Shown here one piece after another: positions 23,286 to 34,303 of a DNA stretch of 64,000 nt. Both the position numbers and the translations under genes were made by a program. The notes under the pieces are model-generated. The model was not told the origin of the DNA, did not search any database, and worked only from the letters and a program-made list of their open reading frames with translations. The DNA comes from Calliopum simillimum (lineage: Eukaryota; Arthropoda; Insecta; Diptera; Lauxaniidae), in assembly GCA_951812925.1 (NCBI GenBank), contig OX638372.1:1860001-1924000 (forward strand), read 5' to 3'. How positions within the stretch are numbered: the stretch's first letter is position 1; every line of letters starts with the position of its first letter.

Positions 23286-24199
23286 AATCGGCCATTTCTC
23301 ATGCAATTTTATAAAACTTTTCTATTTCTTAATGGTATCTCATTTTCTTCATAAATATTTAGTCTAAGATACAAAAAAATGGCATATCATAAAAAAATTA
23401 TTTTTTCTTCTATAAATTTGCAGTTGATTTAGACTTTTTCTTAATTTTTTGGAAAAAAAAAATAATGTTGTTTTAGAAATCAATTTACAATATTTTTCCG
23501 AAACTATAGATAATTATATTAGGGGAAAGTGGGGTAAAGTGGGAAAATTTTTTTTGGAGCACCATGAAATGAACAAAACTTCTTATCTTTTTATGTTTCA
23601 ACTATGTTTCCTATAATAAAGAAAATTAAAAAAGCTATATTTTTGCCGAAGAAACGAACCGAAAATATGGATTTTCTTTTAAGTACGACGCTTTGATCGA
23701 GGATGCCCAAAATAGCAACAAATAAAAATCTTGGGGTAAAGTGGGAAACTTTCAAAACTCATAAAAACTAATACAAATGTTGGAAAAAAATTCGAATACC
23801 TTCCCAATGGGGAATGGAGCGCATCAATAGCGCTTCTGAAGCGCTCTAAAGCAGCAGTGAAGCGCATCTCTCTCGTTGCCAAAAGCGCTGAAATTAACAT
23901 TGGCATGTCATTGGAACGAAGCGCTTCGCTCTCGCTACCAGAAATGCTCTTTGGATGCGCATCGCTCTCGCATCCAAAAATGCTGTTTGGATGCGCATCG
24001 CTCTCGCTACCAGAAATGCTCTTTGGAAGCGCATCGCTCTCGCATTCAGAAATGCTCTGGATGCTTTTTGGATGACAATAAAAATATTTGAAAAATTAAT
24101 TTTTAATTGAAATTTTACGTCTTGTAATTATAATTATTTTTATTTTACTAAATTAATTCTAATTGAAAAATTGCAAGTTGAAAACTTTTGTGTTAGGTC

Positions 24200-24287
24200 T
24201 GGGCCGGAGTTGAACCGAGGACCTCACGGTTGCTACAACTCTCAATCGCAGTGCCAGTCGCTAGACCACTGCTCTATCATCGCGCTC
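24200..24287 (-). repeat. tRNA-like sequence, copy 1
   Basis: On the minus strand: GCGATGATAGAGCAGTGGTC (A-box like) and, about 50 bp on, CGGTTCAACTCCGGCCCAG (B-box GGTTCAACTCC). No convincing anticodon arm, so it is a SINE-type core or tRNA relic. Confidence 0.5.
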
Positions 24288-24585
24288 TTACGAAGATGAC
24301 TTATTGATTTATTTTGTTTTGTACGTTAATACGTGACCGAAAGCGCTTCGCTCTCGCTACCAGAAATGATCTTTGGATGCGCATCGCTCTCGCATCCAAA
24401 AATGCTGTTTGGATGCGCATCGCTCTCGCTACCAGAAATGCTCTGGATGCTTTTTGGATGACAATAAAAATATTTGAAAAATTAATTTTTAATTGAAATT
24501 TTACGTCTTGTAATTATAATTATTTTTATTTTACTAAATTAATTCTAATTGAAAAATTGCAAGTTGAAAACTTTTATGTTAGGTC

Positions 24586-24673
24586 TGGGCCGGAGTTGAA
24601 CCGAGGACCTCACGGTTGCTACAACTCTCAATCGCAGTGCCAGTCGCTAGACCACTGCTCTATCATCGCGCTC
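24586..24673 (-). repeat. tRNA-like sequence, copy 2
   Basis: The same sequence in the second unit of the 386-bp duplication. Confidence 0.5.
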
Positions 24674-25131
24674 TTACGAAGATGACTTATTGATTTATTT
24701 TGTTTTGTACGTTAATACGTGACCGAAAGCGCTTCGTTCTCGCTACCAGAAATGCTCTTTGGATGCGCATCGCTCTCGCATCCAGAAATGCTCTTTGGGT
24801 GCGCATCACTCTCGCTACCAGAAATGCTCTTTGGATGCGCATCGCTCTCGCATTCAGAAATGCTCTTTGGATGCGCTTCGCTCTCGCTACCTATAGCGCG
24901 GAAAATATGCGCATACAAATTAGCTCTTTAGATGCGAGAAGGACGCGCATCGCTATTGCATCTTGGGGATGCGCATCGAAATTTTCTGTTGGGTTTATTG
25001 TAAGTCAAAAAAGGTTCAAGGAACACACCCATAGGAGTAACTGTGAAAAGAAATAATGATTTTGCTGGAAAAAAAATATATGAAAAAATGTGTTTAAAAA
25101 AATTTGTGAAATAGTAGCTTATTCGTCGTTC

Positions 25132-25475
25132 TCTGATGAAACATCAAAGTCTGAGTCACAGTGTTAGTAATAAAACAAGCTTGTAGTGAGATTAACGCAT
25201 TTCAAGTGAAATGAGCGTTGACAATCCTTTAGGTTGCATTTGATGGTATTCTGTCTGGTCATGATTTCGGGCATGAGTTCCATGCAAATGGTGCAAAAAT
25301 TTCGATCTTCATCTGAGCTAGAACTTCTTTGTTTCTTCTTTGACGCTTTCTTTGCTGGTGGTGCTTTTTTGCTCCTGGTACTCTCTTTTTTGTGATTCGT
25401 TTCCCTCTTTCTTCCGTTTATTTGCTAAACGTTTCTTAGCAGCTTTTTGCAATTCGCTTAGCTTTTCCGGAGTGT
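25132..25475 (-). pseudogene. PHD-like C-terminus of a transposon protein
   Basis: Read from 25470 downward: EKLSELQKAAKKRLANKRKK, then after a frameshift near 25378 a basic tract KKAPPAKKASKKKQRSSSSD. Next is FCTICMELMPEI, then IKCNLKDCQRSFHLKCVNLT, FYY, a stop, then HCDSDFDVSSENDE and the end. The order C-x2-C, C-x4-C, H-x2-C and a final Cys is that of a PHD-type zinc finger, though the Cys before the last one is lost where the stop sits. It parallels the shorter remnant at 28208-28348 (IKCN..CDR..HLKC, then C-x2-C-x-S-D). Insect DDE transposases of the pogo/jerky type often end in such a finger (family knowledge). No catalytic part is present. Confidence 0.65.
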
Positions 25476-26035
25476 TTACTCACAATATAAATGTACAACA
25501 CTTATTTGGATCATGAAATGGTATAATACGTTGACAAGTGGGGACTAGCAATCGTGAAATAACATTTCCCACTTTACCCCATAAAAAATTTCCCACTTTA
25601 CCCCGATACCACATTTTGCAAAAAATGTGAGCTTCATTCTTTCACTTTATGAATTACACGGAATCCTTTTTCGTTATCAAAATTAAGAATACAAAGAATA
25701 TTTTTGTGTACTTACAATCGGTTTATCTCCAGAAGCAGTAAAAATATCGATGCTTAAAAATTTCAAAATGAAATTTCAAAATCACTTAAAAACTTTACAT
25801 GATTCCAGAGATCACAAAAATACGTATGCACGCATCGTTATATCATAAAGATTTGCTTACGGTCATTGCAAGTACATGTCAGAAGCGCATGACAGCTATA
25901 CTTTGCTAGTTTGCCCGAAAAGGGGCATTTCCCACTCTACCCCACGTATAGTACGTTTAAACATAAATATTGGTTTTAGAAATGTTTATTATTAAGTGAA
26001 AGTATCTTTTTGTTTGGTCCGAAAGCCGAAAATGA

Positions 26036-27240
26036 AATCGAATTGAGGTATCGAATGGTCATCTGCAATATTTATAATAATTTTAAAATCACACCATAAA
26101 GTTCAAAGTGCAAAATCTCTGTTTTCGGCTTTATTTGAGGTTGTATACAGTACGAACCAAATTCGTCTGCTCTTTTTTATTAACTGAATCATTTAATACC
26201 ATTCTTTATCTCTGAAATGAGTAACTAGGTAGTCTCCTGTGATTGTTTTCTACAAAGTAATGACTATTTTAAGATAACATGTCGCATCAGTATAAGGAAT
26301 ACTAGAACACTAGGTATATTTCAGTGACACCACTGTGAGTTTGAACTCCAAAATTTAATTTTTAAATGGTCATAACTTTGTTGAAAACAATCAAAGGAGA
26401 CCACTTCGTAGCTCATTTTGAAGATAAAGAATGGTATTAAATGATTCAGTTAGAAAAAAAGAGCAGACGAATTTGGTTCGTACTGTATACAACCTTAAAT
26501 AATGCCGAAAACCATGTTTTTGCACTTTGAGTTTCGTGGTGTGTTCTTAAAAATAATCATAGCTTTGCAGAGAAATATTGCCGATGATCATTTGATATCT
26601 CAATTCGAAGCCAAAAATGATTACTAAATGGTTCTGGCAATTGAAATTCGTAGAGAAATTTTGTGCGTCCTGCATGTAACATCCAATATAGCTAAAAATC
26701 ATGTTTTTGCACTTTTTTAGCGTTTTAGATTAAGATATCTCCGACAAAAAAAAAAAAAAAGATATATATATCGCTCTTATTGTGTTTTGAAGAAAAAAGT
26801 TAAGCCTATTAGCTGTTATACCAGATTTTATGGCTTAAAATTATCTGATCTTGTTATATAACTAAAAAAGAAAATTGTGTACTTTAAACTTTTATATGAG
26901 GATATCTCAAAATCCAGTCATAACACAGCAACTCCAAGACCAGGTTTGGATTAAGCATCAAAAATCACATCTAAAATGGCTATTGTTGTTTCTGCTTTTT
27001 GTTGGTGTTTTTTTAAATATGAAAATATGAAAACGATTTTTAAAAAAAAAGCTTAAGAAATTGTTTGAAATTCAAAATCTCTTGAATGGAATTAGCTTGC
27101 AGTTTTTAAATTTACAGATATGCACAAAATTTTTTGCATACTCAGTTCTTTATTTTTTTTCTTCAATCTTAAAACAATATGAAATAAATGCACTCAAAGA
27201 AAAAAAATTTGTAAAAATGCAATATCTTCTTCAGATGATC
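26036..27240. repeat. palindromic family B, one truncated and one long arm
   Basis: GTTGTATACAGTACGAACCA at about 26140-26160 recurs inverted at 26480-26500, and the two arms mirror each other around about 26320. The right arm continues to 27240. Its outer part matches 41625-41830 on the other strand (TTAAGATTGAAGAAAAAAAA, AAAACTGCAAGC). No ORF of note. Confidence 0.7.
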
Positions 27241-27678
27241 AGGTACGAAATTTTTATTTAAAGTTATTAATTAGTGTTTTTATAAAGGATAATCCTACAT
27301 ACGCCGAATTTTTCGTGATTGCAATAAAACTTGATTTCGGTAAGCGCTCGACGTGTGTACACACTTGCAGTGGAAGCTAAGTATTACTAATCATAAACGT
27401 TTGAATAAATTTTTTGATCGATCATTACAAGAACTTGCATACATTTATTGCTAAAATCTATAACTGTATAGTATGACTTGGAACTCTCTTATGAATGTTT
27501 TGGTCCATTGAGGCTCATTGTCTTAAATGTAACCTTGTATTTCAAAGGTATTGCCTGGAGAAATACTTTTCAAATGAGGTTATACAGCCATTCAAATGGC
27601 CTCGTAACTGTCTCACCAATAAAAAAAGGGAAATAGGTATTTGGTGATCAAACGTTCATTTCAATCTCAGTTAAATCT
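27241..27678. other. spacer
   Basis: No gene or repeat recognised. Confidence 0.35.
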
Positions 27679-28207
27679 AATTTGAACAGGCCCGTAACCA
27701 GGGGGGCACAAGGCGGCCCACCCAACTCCCCAAAATTTTGCGTGCCCTCCTACAGTTTTTGAAAAATTTTAAAAATATCATGTGTAGGGTAAGGTAACCG
27801 GCTGTGGGCCGCCACCGGTTGTGGGCCGCCACCGGTTGTGGGCCACCCCTTGTATTTTTTGACGTTTATAAAATATGACTGATCTGAGTATGAGGTTATG
27901 TGTACATTGACAATAGACAGTATTAGTGCAAACACTGAAGTGAAAGGACGCATCTGACCCGCAACTACAACAAAACAAAAAAAATTGACGAAGAAATTTT
28001 CAATAAAGTAATTTCTGAAGATTTTGCGAGTGTGATAAAGCGCAGTGAAATATTGCAAAGAGGTGAGTGTTATGCATTTTTATGCAGTACTTGCGTTTAA
28101 TTTTCGGATTTTATATCGAGTTTGCTCAAAATTTTTCGCCACGAGAGTTTTGCCAGTCATTTAAGGGATGGCTGCCGTTACCGGTTGTGGGCCACCATGT
28201 TTTTTGC

Positions 28208-28348
28208 ATGAAAATGCCACCAAATTTGACAAAAGCCAATTCGATCAAATGCAACGGTGGCTGCGATCGGTTTGTGCATTTGAAATGCGCTGCTATAAAA
28301 AAGAGCTATTTTACATGCAAAAATTGCAAATCCGATGAGGATGATTAA
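28208..28348 (+). pseudogene. PHD-like C-terminal fragment of a transposon protein
   Basis: 46 codons from ATG 28208: MKMPPNLTKANSIKCNGGCD, then RFVHLKCAAIKKSYFTCKNC and KSDEDD before TAA. Cys-x3-Cys, His-x2-Cys and Cys-x2-Cys are the last six ligands of a PHD-type finger; the first Cys pair is absent. An acidic end after the last Cys is shared with the remnant at 25132-25475. The real upstream part is missing: the upstream frame is a chance extension through one of the terminal-motif copies (28180). It probably belonged to a DDE transposase, judging only from the context of inverted repeats and the parallel element. Confidence 0.6.
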
Positions 28349-28351
28349 TAA

Positions 28352-30097
28352 CACTAGTTTACAGCCAAAATTCCCAGCGAATGCCGTTACTCATTTTATA
28401 TGGAAAATGGGCTGCTGATTCCGAAAATCGCATTTTTTTTTTTTTATTTCGTGTCGTTTTTGAGATATCGGTCATTTTCGGTTTTTGGACCAAAAAAAAA
28501 AGATAGTTCCATTAAAATACAAATATCTCAAAAACCAATATTTGTATTTAAACAAATAATATGTCGTATTAAAGGTAATTAAATTACCTACAAATAATAT
28601 CCACATCACTTTTTGCTTGGTTCGTTAGTTTCGGTGAAATAATTTGATTTCTAAAAAAAAAAAATTTTTTTTTTCGAAAAAATTAAGATAAAATCAAATT
28701 CAACTTCAAATTTATACAAGAAGACATAACTTTTTTATAATATTTTTTTTTGTATCATAGACTATGTATTTGTGAAGAAAATAAGATATCATTTAAGAAA
28801 ATCGATGGAAAAATGCAAAAGTTTTATACAATTCATTGATAAGTTACCGAAATGCGTTTTTCCCTATTTTTCCGTTTTTTTGTAATAAACTGTTCGAAAA
28901 TTTGAAACTTTTTGTAAAAGAAATTAGAAAATCCAAAAAATTCTTAAAGAAGGCATTAAAAGGAAATACTCGTGCCTCGCCGTTTTTCTCTAGCACGTCA
29001 GATTTTTTTTTAATCGATTTTTGAAGTTTTTTAATCCACTGTACATGAAAAAACAGAAATAACGCATTCTTGTGTTAAATCGATGAATTTAACTATATGA
29101 TCCTTACATCTGAGGTGTACTATGTGTTCAGTAAACTTATGCAGGATACTGCGAGGAATATTTTTGTAGAAAATTTCAACCCTCTAAAACCCTCACATGT
29201 GGGTCATTTTGACCCCCACATGAAGGTCATTTTGACCTACATGTGGGGGTTTGAGAGGGTTAAAATTGTCTACAAAAATATTCCGCGTAGTATCCTGCAT
29301 AAGTTTGCTGAAGACATGATACACCTCAGATGTAAGGATCATATAGTTAAATTCATCGATTTAACACAAGAATGCGTTATTTCTGTTTTTTCATGTACAG
29401 TGGATTAAAAAACTTCAAAAATCGATTAAAAAAAAATCTGACGTGCTAGAGAAAAACGGCGAGGCACGGGTATTTCCTTTTAATGCCTTCTTTAAGAATT
29501 TTTTGGATTTTCTAATTTCTTTTACAAAACGATTCAAATTTTCGAACAGTTTATTACAAAAAAACGGAAAAATAGGGAAAAACGCATTTTGGTAACTTAT
29601 CAATGAATTGTATACAACTTTTGCATTTTTCCATCGATTTTCTTAAATAGTATTTTATTTGCCTAACAAATTTATAGACTATGATATTAAAATACAAAAT
29701 GATTTTTAAAATTTTTTTTTCTTGTAAAAATCTGCAGTTGATTTAGACATTTTTGTAATTTTTTCGGAAAATTATACTCTTTTTTTCAGAAATCAATTTA
29801 TTTCATCGAAACTAACAAACCAGCCAAAAAGTGACGTGAGTATCATTTGTAGGTAATTTAATTACCTTTAATATGACATATTATTTGTTTGAATACAAAC
29901 ATTGGTTCTTGAGATATTTGTATTTAAGTGGAACTATCTTTTTTTTTGGTCCAAAAACCGAAAATAACCGATATCTCGAAAACGACACGAAATAAAAAAA
30001 AAAAAATTCGATTTTCGGAATCAGCAGCCCATTTTCCATATAAAATGAGTAACGGCATTCGCCGGGAAAAAAAATTTTAATCATTTGTAAACTAGTG
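28352..30097. mobile_element. 1746-bp near-perfect palindrome (family A), inner layer
   Basis: The ends read CACTAGTTTACA on both strands and are flanked by TAA (28349-28351 and 30098-30100). The arms of about 865 bp are almost identical, for example ATTTCGTGTCGTTTTTGAGA and TTTTTCTCTAGCACGTCAGA against their complements. The centre at about 29225 contains CACATGTGGGTCATTTTGAC and its mirror. A 3-bp TAA duplication would suit a PIF/Harbinger-like target, but no transposase is present. An older interrupted copy lies at 21872-26035. Confidence 0.8.
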
Positions 30098-30711
30098 TAA
30101 TTTGAAAAAGTCACATTTTCTTGATGTTTTTTCGCCACTAGAGGCTTCATTGATGAATAAATTTTGATAATACATATTTCTTCACTGGTTTTTCTTCATT
30201 ATTTTGCATTTGAAGTGGATTTTTCAGGGTGGCCCACAATCGGTTATAAATTTTTTTTTGTCCAAAAACTAACTCTTTACAAAATTTGTTAAAAAAAAAT
30301 TTTTATTGAAAAATTATAGAAAAATTGTTTCTTTTTGGTTAACTACTGCCTCTAGCTTTCCATTGGTACCCACAAGTCCGAAAAATTTATACTTGAATGC
30401 AAGTTACGGGCAAAAAACGAAACCCGGCCCCCAACCGGTTACCTTCCCCTTCTAAGAAACAATTTAATCGAATTTTGTTATGAATTTTGTTTTTTTCGAA
30501 CCAGAATACATTGTGGTACATCATTATGACATATGTGTAATTATTATTATTGCTATTATTGTATATCTATAAAGTCGAAAAATTCAAGCCCCTCCAAGGA
30601 TATGCTTCTTGTTACGGCCCTGAATTTGTAACAATGTCAATAGTAAGTAAACTAACAACACTTTATTTATGCTTGTTTCATATAAATATGTGAGGAGCGA
30701 TTTTGCAAAAA

Positions 30712-30937
30712 GGCTTATTTCCAAAACGAGGCTAAAGTAATGTGTATAAATTGCCTGATATTTTGTTAAAAAATTAATAAAACTGGTCTTAGTTGTCACG
30801 AGTAGGTTACTTACTGGTGTAAAATTTATGGGTTTGAAATAAAAAATATAACTCAAATAACCTAGTATTGTGCCATGTAATGTGTATGACACTACTTTTG
30901 CCTCGTTTTGGAAATAAGCGCTTTTGAAAAATAATTC
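30712..30937. repeat. short inverted-repeat element
   Basis: GGCTTATTTCCAAAACGAGG at about 30712 is mirrored by CCTCGTTTTGGAAATAAGCG at about 30900, then nested TAATGTGTAT repeats. The arms are about 45 bp, the total about 225 bp. It resembles a small MITE. Confidence 0.6.
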
Positions 30938-30979
30938 TTCATATACGTTGATACCTGGACATTTTGTTTTCGAACAGAT

Positions 30980-31620
30980 TAACACAGATTTTTGCTATTT
31001 TTAAAGTAATAAAAAAAGCATCAGTCTTTTTCTCCAAGTTAAATTACATTAATATCTATTTTGTTATCTGAAATACCGTAAATTGAAATAACGAAAAAAA
31101 TTTTTTTTTGCACTTTTCTTAATTTTTTTGATTAGGATATCTCCAAGAAAAAAAAAAAAAAAGATATAGGTATAGTTTAAATTGGGTTTTAAAGAAATAG
31201 ACTGGTACTTTGAGCTACTATACCAGATAAAGTTCTGATATCTCAAAAACCATAGAGACATTCTGACTTAAAAGTGCATAAAAACCCAGTCTTTCGCTAT
31301 ATTTCAAGCAATATAACAAGACAAAGTAATTCTCAGCCATAAAATCTGGTTAAGTACTTAGTTGAAAGAACGGGTCTTTTTTTTTCAAACTGCATAATAT
31401 AAAAATCTAAAAAAACATATTTCGATAAAGTTTAAATTGTTTTTTGAAGAAAAATACTGGTACTTTCAACTACACTACAAAGTTTTATTGGTGAAAACTA
31501 TCTTGTCTTGTTATAACTCTTCAAAAATAGCAAAAATCTGTTTTTTTTACGCTTTTAAGTTCGGATATCTCAAAAATAAAAACCGAAAGGACAATTCTTA
31601 GACTGGATTCAGAATCAAAA
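30980..31620. repeat. degenerate repeat related to palindromic family B
   Basis: It shares strings with 26740-26900 and 41930-42050, such as AGGATATCTCCAAGAAAAAA, ATACCAGAT and TTGTTATAACTCTTCAAAAA. Two divergent sub-units sit head to tail. No ORF. Confidence 0.45.
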
Positions 31621-32809
31621 AATACCTCGCCGTGATCGAGCGTTTCCATCCAATTTGAGACAATGCTAGGTTTTCGAACTATGACATATTGATACTAAAC
31701 TAGGACTATTTTGGTATTTTTTTTTTTTTTGAATTCTAGACTTGCCAATAATATCACTTTTACTTGTTAAAATATAATCTTAAGGCTTAAAAGCTATTTA
31801 AGTTCTCTTTTATTGAATTATGTTTCACTATGAAATGAAAAAAATACAATAAATTTTTCTAATAAAATAAGGTACTAATGAACAAAGGTGAATTTAATAT
31901 GAGTTTACTTCATGCTTTGTTAATATAAAACAAAAACTATTGAATGACTAATTGAACTATGACCTCTAAAAATACATGCAATATTAGTGAAGATAAAATG
32001 CAACATTCTTATTGGCTCAAACTGAAAGCCAAATGTCGTACCCAGTACACTACCACTTAGTATGTTTGAGCCAATCACACTATGGCAAATAATTTAAACA
32101 AATCTAGGACATCCCTTTTTGCGCACCCCGCGCACTAAAATCCAAAAAGACAAAATATCTAGAAGAAAACACACAACTAGGTGGGGGCGTAGACTACAAG
32201 CATCCCGACCCGAGCACTTACTCAACGCTAGCTTATCGAACACACGAAGTCCACCCCTTGCATCCCCTACATGAAAGGATTCATTTCCGTCGGCAAGCAA
32301 TGCACGATGTGTTTGGATTTTCGCACAGTTGATGCCTTCCATGTGCGTTGTTCGATGATGATGACGAAGGCAAAACAGTTTAGACTACAAAACATAAAAC
32401 TTTGAAAACCACGAGCAGGGGAGCCAATGCAAACGAGTTATGTTTCTAAGCAAATAGACAACTTGTTTCGGCAGTAGTTTTACTTGGTTGACAGGGTTGC
32501 CAAATCATTTTGGATTTGCAGTTTATGCAATTACGATAAAAATGAGATAAGTCTGATGACAGAAATTAAAGTTAATTATGAATACCATATCGGAAAATTG
32601 GTAAAATTAGTAAATTAAATAACGGGTGTTTTTTTAAGGGAACAAAAGTTCAAAATAGCTATCAAAATATACTTATGACTTTGACGCTTATGTACACAAC
32701 TATTTCAAAAAAGTACTGCAGAATTTTTATTGAACATGCCCTATGGGATATAAGAATTTACAGTTATGTACAGATTTTAAAAACGATGTCAGGAAAAAGA
32801 ATCACAGTC
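31621..32809. other. spacer, partly complex sequence
   Basis: 32000-32420 is less AT-rich than its surroundings and looks single-copy, but there is no convincing exon. The minus-strand frame at 32094-32342 (82 codons) has no recognised features. Confidence 0.35.
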
Positions 32810-32950
32810 GTGAAAAATACTCCAAAAGTTGCATTTTGAATATATTTTTTGTATGGGTGGGAGGCGTATTCGATGACCGATTTCGCAGGAGGAGGTAGTA
32901 TACAGAATTTCATCGAACTTTATTGCTTCCATGGCGTTTTTGCCTTATAG
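32810..32950 (+). repeat. fragment of the Helentron-like element
   Basis: TCGTGAAAAATACTCCAAAA, GTTGCATTTTGAATATATTT and then GGAGGTAGTATACAGAATTT parallel 14392-14530 of the left copy in the tail-to-tail pair. Both ends are lost. Confidence 0.55.
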
Positions 32951-33290
32951 CATCCATGTTTTTTTTCAATTATTTTTATTTAGCCGTTTCGGAGATATAA
33001 GTTTTCAAAAAACTAAAAAAGCTGCAAAAACAACATTTAGTAGTTTATTGAAATGCTCATAACTCCGTCAATAGTTAACCAAATCATGAAATTTTTTTTT
33101 TAAAAGATTATTTTAGTGCTCGTTTACTCACTTTTTTGTCAATTAATTAAAAAAAAAAAAAAAATAGATCCCATCGCTTGCCCATTTTAAAAATAGTCTT
33201 AAAATTTGTCAAAATCGAAGAGTATAATTAATCATTGATAAAAATAGCAATTCAGTTTAAAAACTTGAAAATTTAATAAAAAAATTATTC

Positions 33291-33588
33291 AGGCATGTCG
33301 TGAAATCCGATTGATTTCAATCGGATTTCATTTGGGAAAACGGTGAGTCGAACGATAAAAAGTATAAGAATCTCTTTTGTGGAGAATAACGGGTCCTACA
33401 AATAGTATTGATTTGCATTAACGAAAAAATAACCGTTTAGGAAATATTCTTAAAAAACCGCAAAAAGTCGAAAAATTTGATTTTATCGAATATTTTCTAA
33501 ACGGTAATTTTTACGTAAATGCAAATTATTAAAGAGCCTCCCAAATGAAATCCGATTGGAATCAATCGGATTTCACGACATGTCTGAT
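33291..33588. mobile_element. small MITE whose inverted repeats are themselves hairpins
   Basis: The left arm, from CAGGCATGTCGTGAAATCCG to CATTTGGGA, is mirrored at 33540-33588 with few changes. Within each arm GAAATCCGATTGA and TCAATCGGATTTC pair with each other. The middle adds ACCGTTTAGGAAATATTC opposite GAATATTTTCTAAACGGT. About 298 bp, no ORF. Confidence 0.7.
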
Positions 33589-34303
33589 TATATTAAAAAT
33601 TTTTGTTTTTTTATTTTATTATTTTTCTCCAAATCGCAAAAAAAGTATTAAAAGTATCCAAAAATACATTTGTGGTTGAATTTTGACCACTGGGCTATTC
33701 TAGTATAACAAAAACAGCATATGGTAAAATTGTTTTTTGTCAACGTATTTGGATAGTCAAAACTACTCTCTCTTCTTTCCGGGTTATAAGCCTTTCAAAA
33801 AAGGATATCACTCAATATTTCTATTTCAGGACCGAAAAATTAAAAAATGTTACATTTTATTTATTATTTTCATCAATAAAATATTTTATTACAAAAATTT
33901 CGAACTCTCGCGGACCAAGATCGGATGAAAAATGGTTACTAAATTTTTTTTTTTTTTAAAAAAAAGCATTAACTTCAGATGACCTTTTGTGTTAGCTTCG
34001 AAAGGCAAGACAGTAGATTGAAAACGCGGTCGAACTATTGAGCGGCGTATTTCTTGAAAATTAGTTAACTATTTTGGCTTTACACTGACACTGACATTGA
34101 TAGTGGCTGGAGTAAGTGTTATGCCTTTGAACTTCATGTCACATCAATAATCATGGTTAAGCACAAATGGCGTATTTTTTTTACCACAGCTGGTAAGCTC
34201 AATGTGGCGCTAATTTGGATATAGTTAGTATAAACCTCCAGAAAATTAAGGAGAGGATACTGAATAATTAGGAACAAAGGAAAATTGGGACATAAAGAAA
34301 CCA
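33589..34303. other. spacer
   Basis: AT-rich with chance ORFs only. Confidence 0.3.

Larger units (their letters stand above)
24075..24731. repeat. 386-bp tandem duplication
   Basis: 24075-24345 recurs at 24461-24731 with almost no changes (for example TTTTGTGTTAGG versus TTTTATGTTAGG). It includes minisatellite edges and a tRNA-like sequence. The near-identity points to a recent duplication or ongoing unequal exchange. Confidence 0.85.
23835..24985. repeat. minisatellite, GCGCATCGCTCTCGC-based, in three blocks
   Basis: Units of about 37 bp alternate ATGCGCATCGCTCTCGC and ATCCAGAAATGCTCTTTGG. Blocks lie at about 23925-24070, 24345-24455 and 24730-24985. The chance ORFs across it are Ser/Leu/Cys/Met-rich translations of the repeat, not genes. 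Confidence 0.85.
23522..25946. mobile_element. TA-flanked DNA transposon with reiterated terminal motif and PHD-like remnant
   Basis: The left end GGGGAAAGTGGGGTAAAGTG and the right end (CGTGGGGTAGAGTGGGAAAT on the other strand) are flanked by TA on both sides. GGGGTAAAGTGGGAAA occurs at 23531-23546 and 23733-23748. Its inverse occurs at 25565-25580, 25589-25604 and, with one mismatch, 25928-25943. The interior holds a minisatellite, a 386-bp tandem duplication with tRNA-like sequence, and on the minus strand the C-terminus of a protein with a PHD-like finger. The TA target and a terminal Cys/His finger recall pogo/Tigger-like transposases, but the catalytic domain is missing, so that is inference. 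Confidence 0.75.
21872..26035. mobile_element. old copy of palindromic family A, interrupted
   Basis: The left arm, from CACTAGTTTACAAATG at about 21872 to 22330, matches the left arm of the intact palindrome at 28352-29225. Shared strings include CGAGATATCGGTCATTTTCG and GATTTCTAAAAAAAAAAA. The right arm appears on the opposite strand at about 23290-23520 and resumes at 25949-26035 (GTACGTTTAAACATAAATAT, GGTCCGAAAGCCGAAAATGA). The gap holds the transposon 23522-25946. The centre (22330-23280) is not similar to the intact palindrome. Confidence 0.65.
27787..30449. mobile_element. DNA transposon with reiterated ACCGGTTGTGGGCC termini, middle layer
   Basis: The left end GGGTAAGGTAACCGGCTGTG and the right end on the minus strand (GGGGAAGGTAACCGGTTGGG) form inverted repeats. 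ACCGGYTGTGGGCC occurs at 27797, 27814, 27831 and 28180. Inverted versions lie at 30231 and 30426 with one change each. TA precedes the left end; the right flank is TT. The only coding trace is the PHD-like C-terminus at 28208-28348, so the copy is an internally deleted, non-autonomous derivative. A 1746-bp palindrome has inserted directly after that stop codon. Confidence 0.72.
27687..30622. mobile_element. hAT-ended element, outer layer of a three-level nest
   Basis: The left end CAGGCCCGTAACCAGG and the right end on the minus strand (CAGGGCCGTAACAAGAAG) are flanked by AATTTGAA (27679-27686) and AATTTGTA (30623-30630), an 8-bp duplication with one mismatch. The ends resemble those of the element at 17963-21404 (CAGGGCCGTAA). 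Apart from about 100 bp at the left and 170 bp at the right, its whole interior is a second transposon. Confidence 0.75.

Noticed and set aside
23857..25056. Ser/Leu/Cys/Met-rich repeat ORFs on both strands
   Set aside because: They follow the minisatellite unit in several frames at once, the mark of repeat translation rather than coding.
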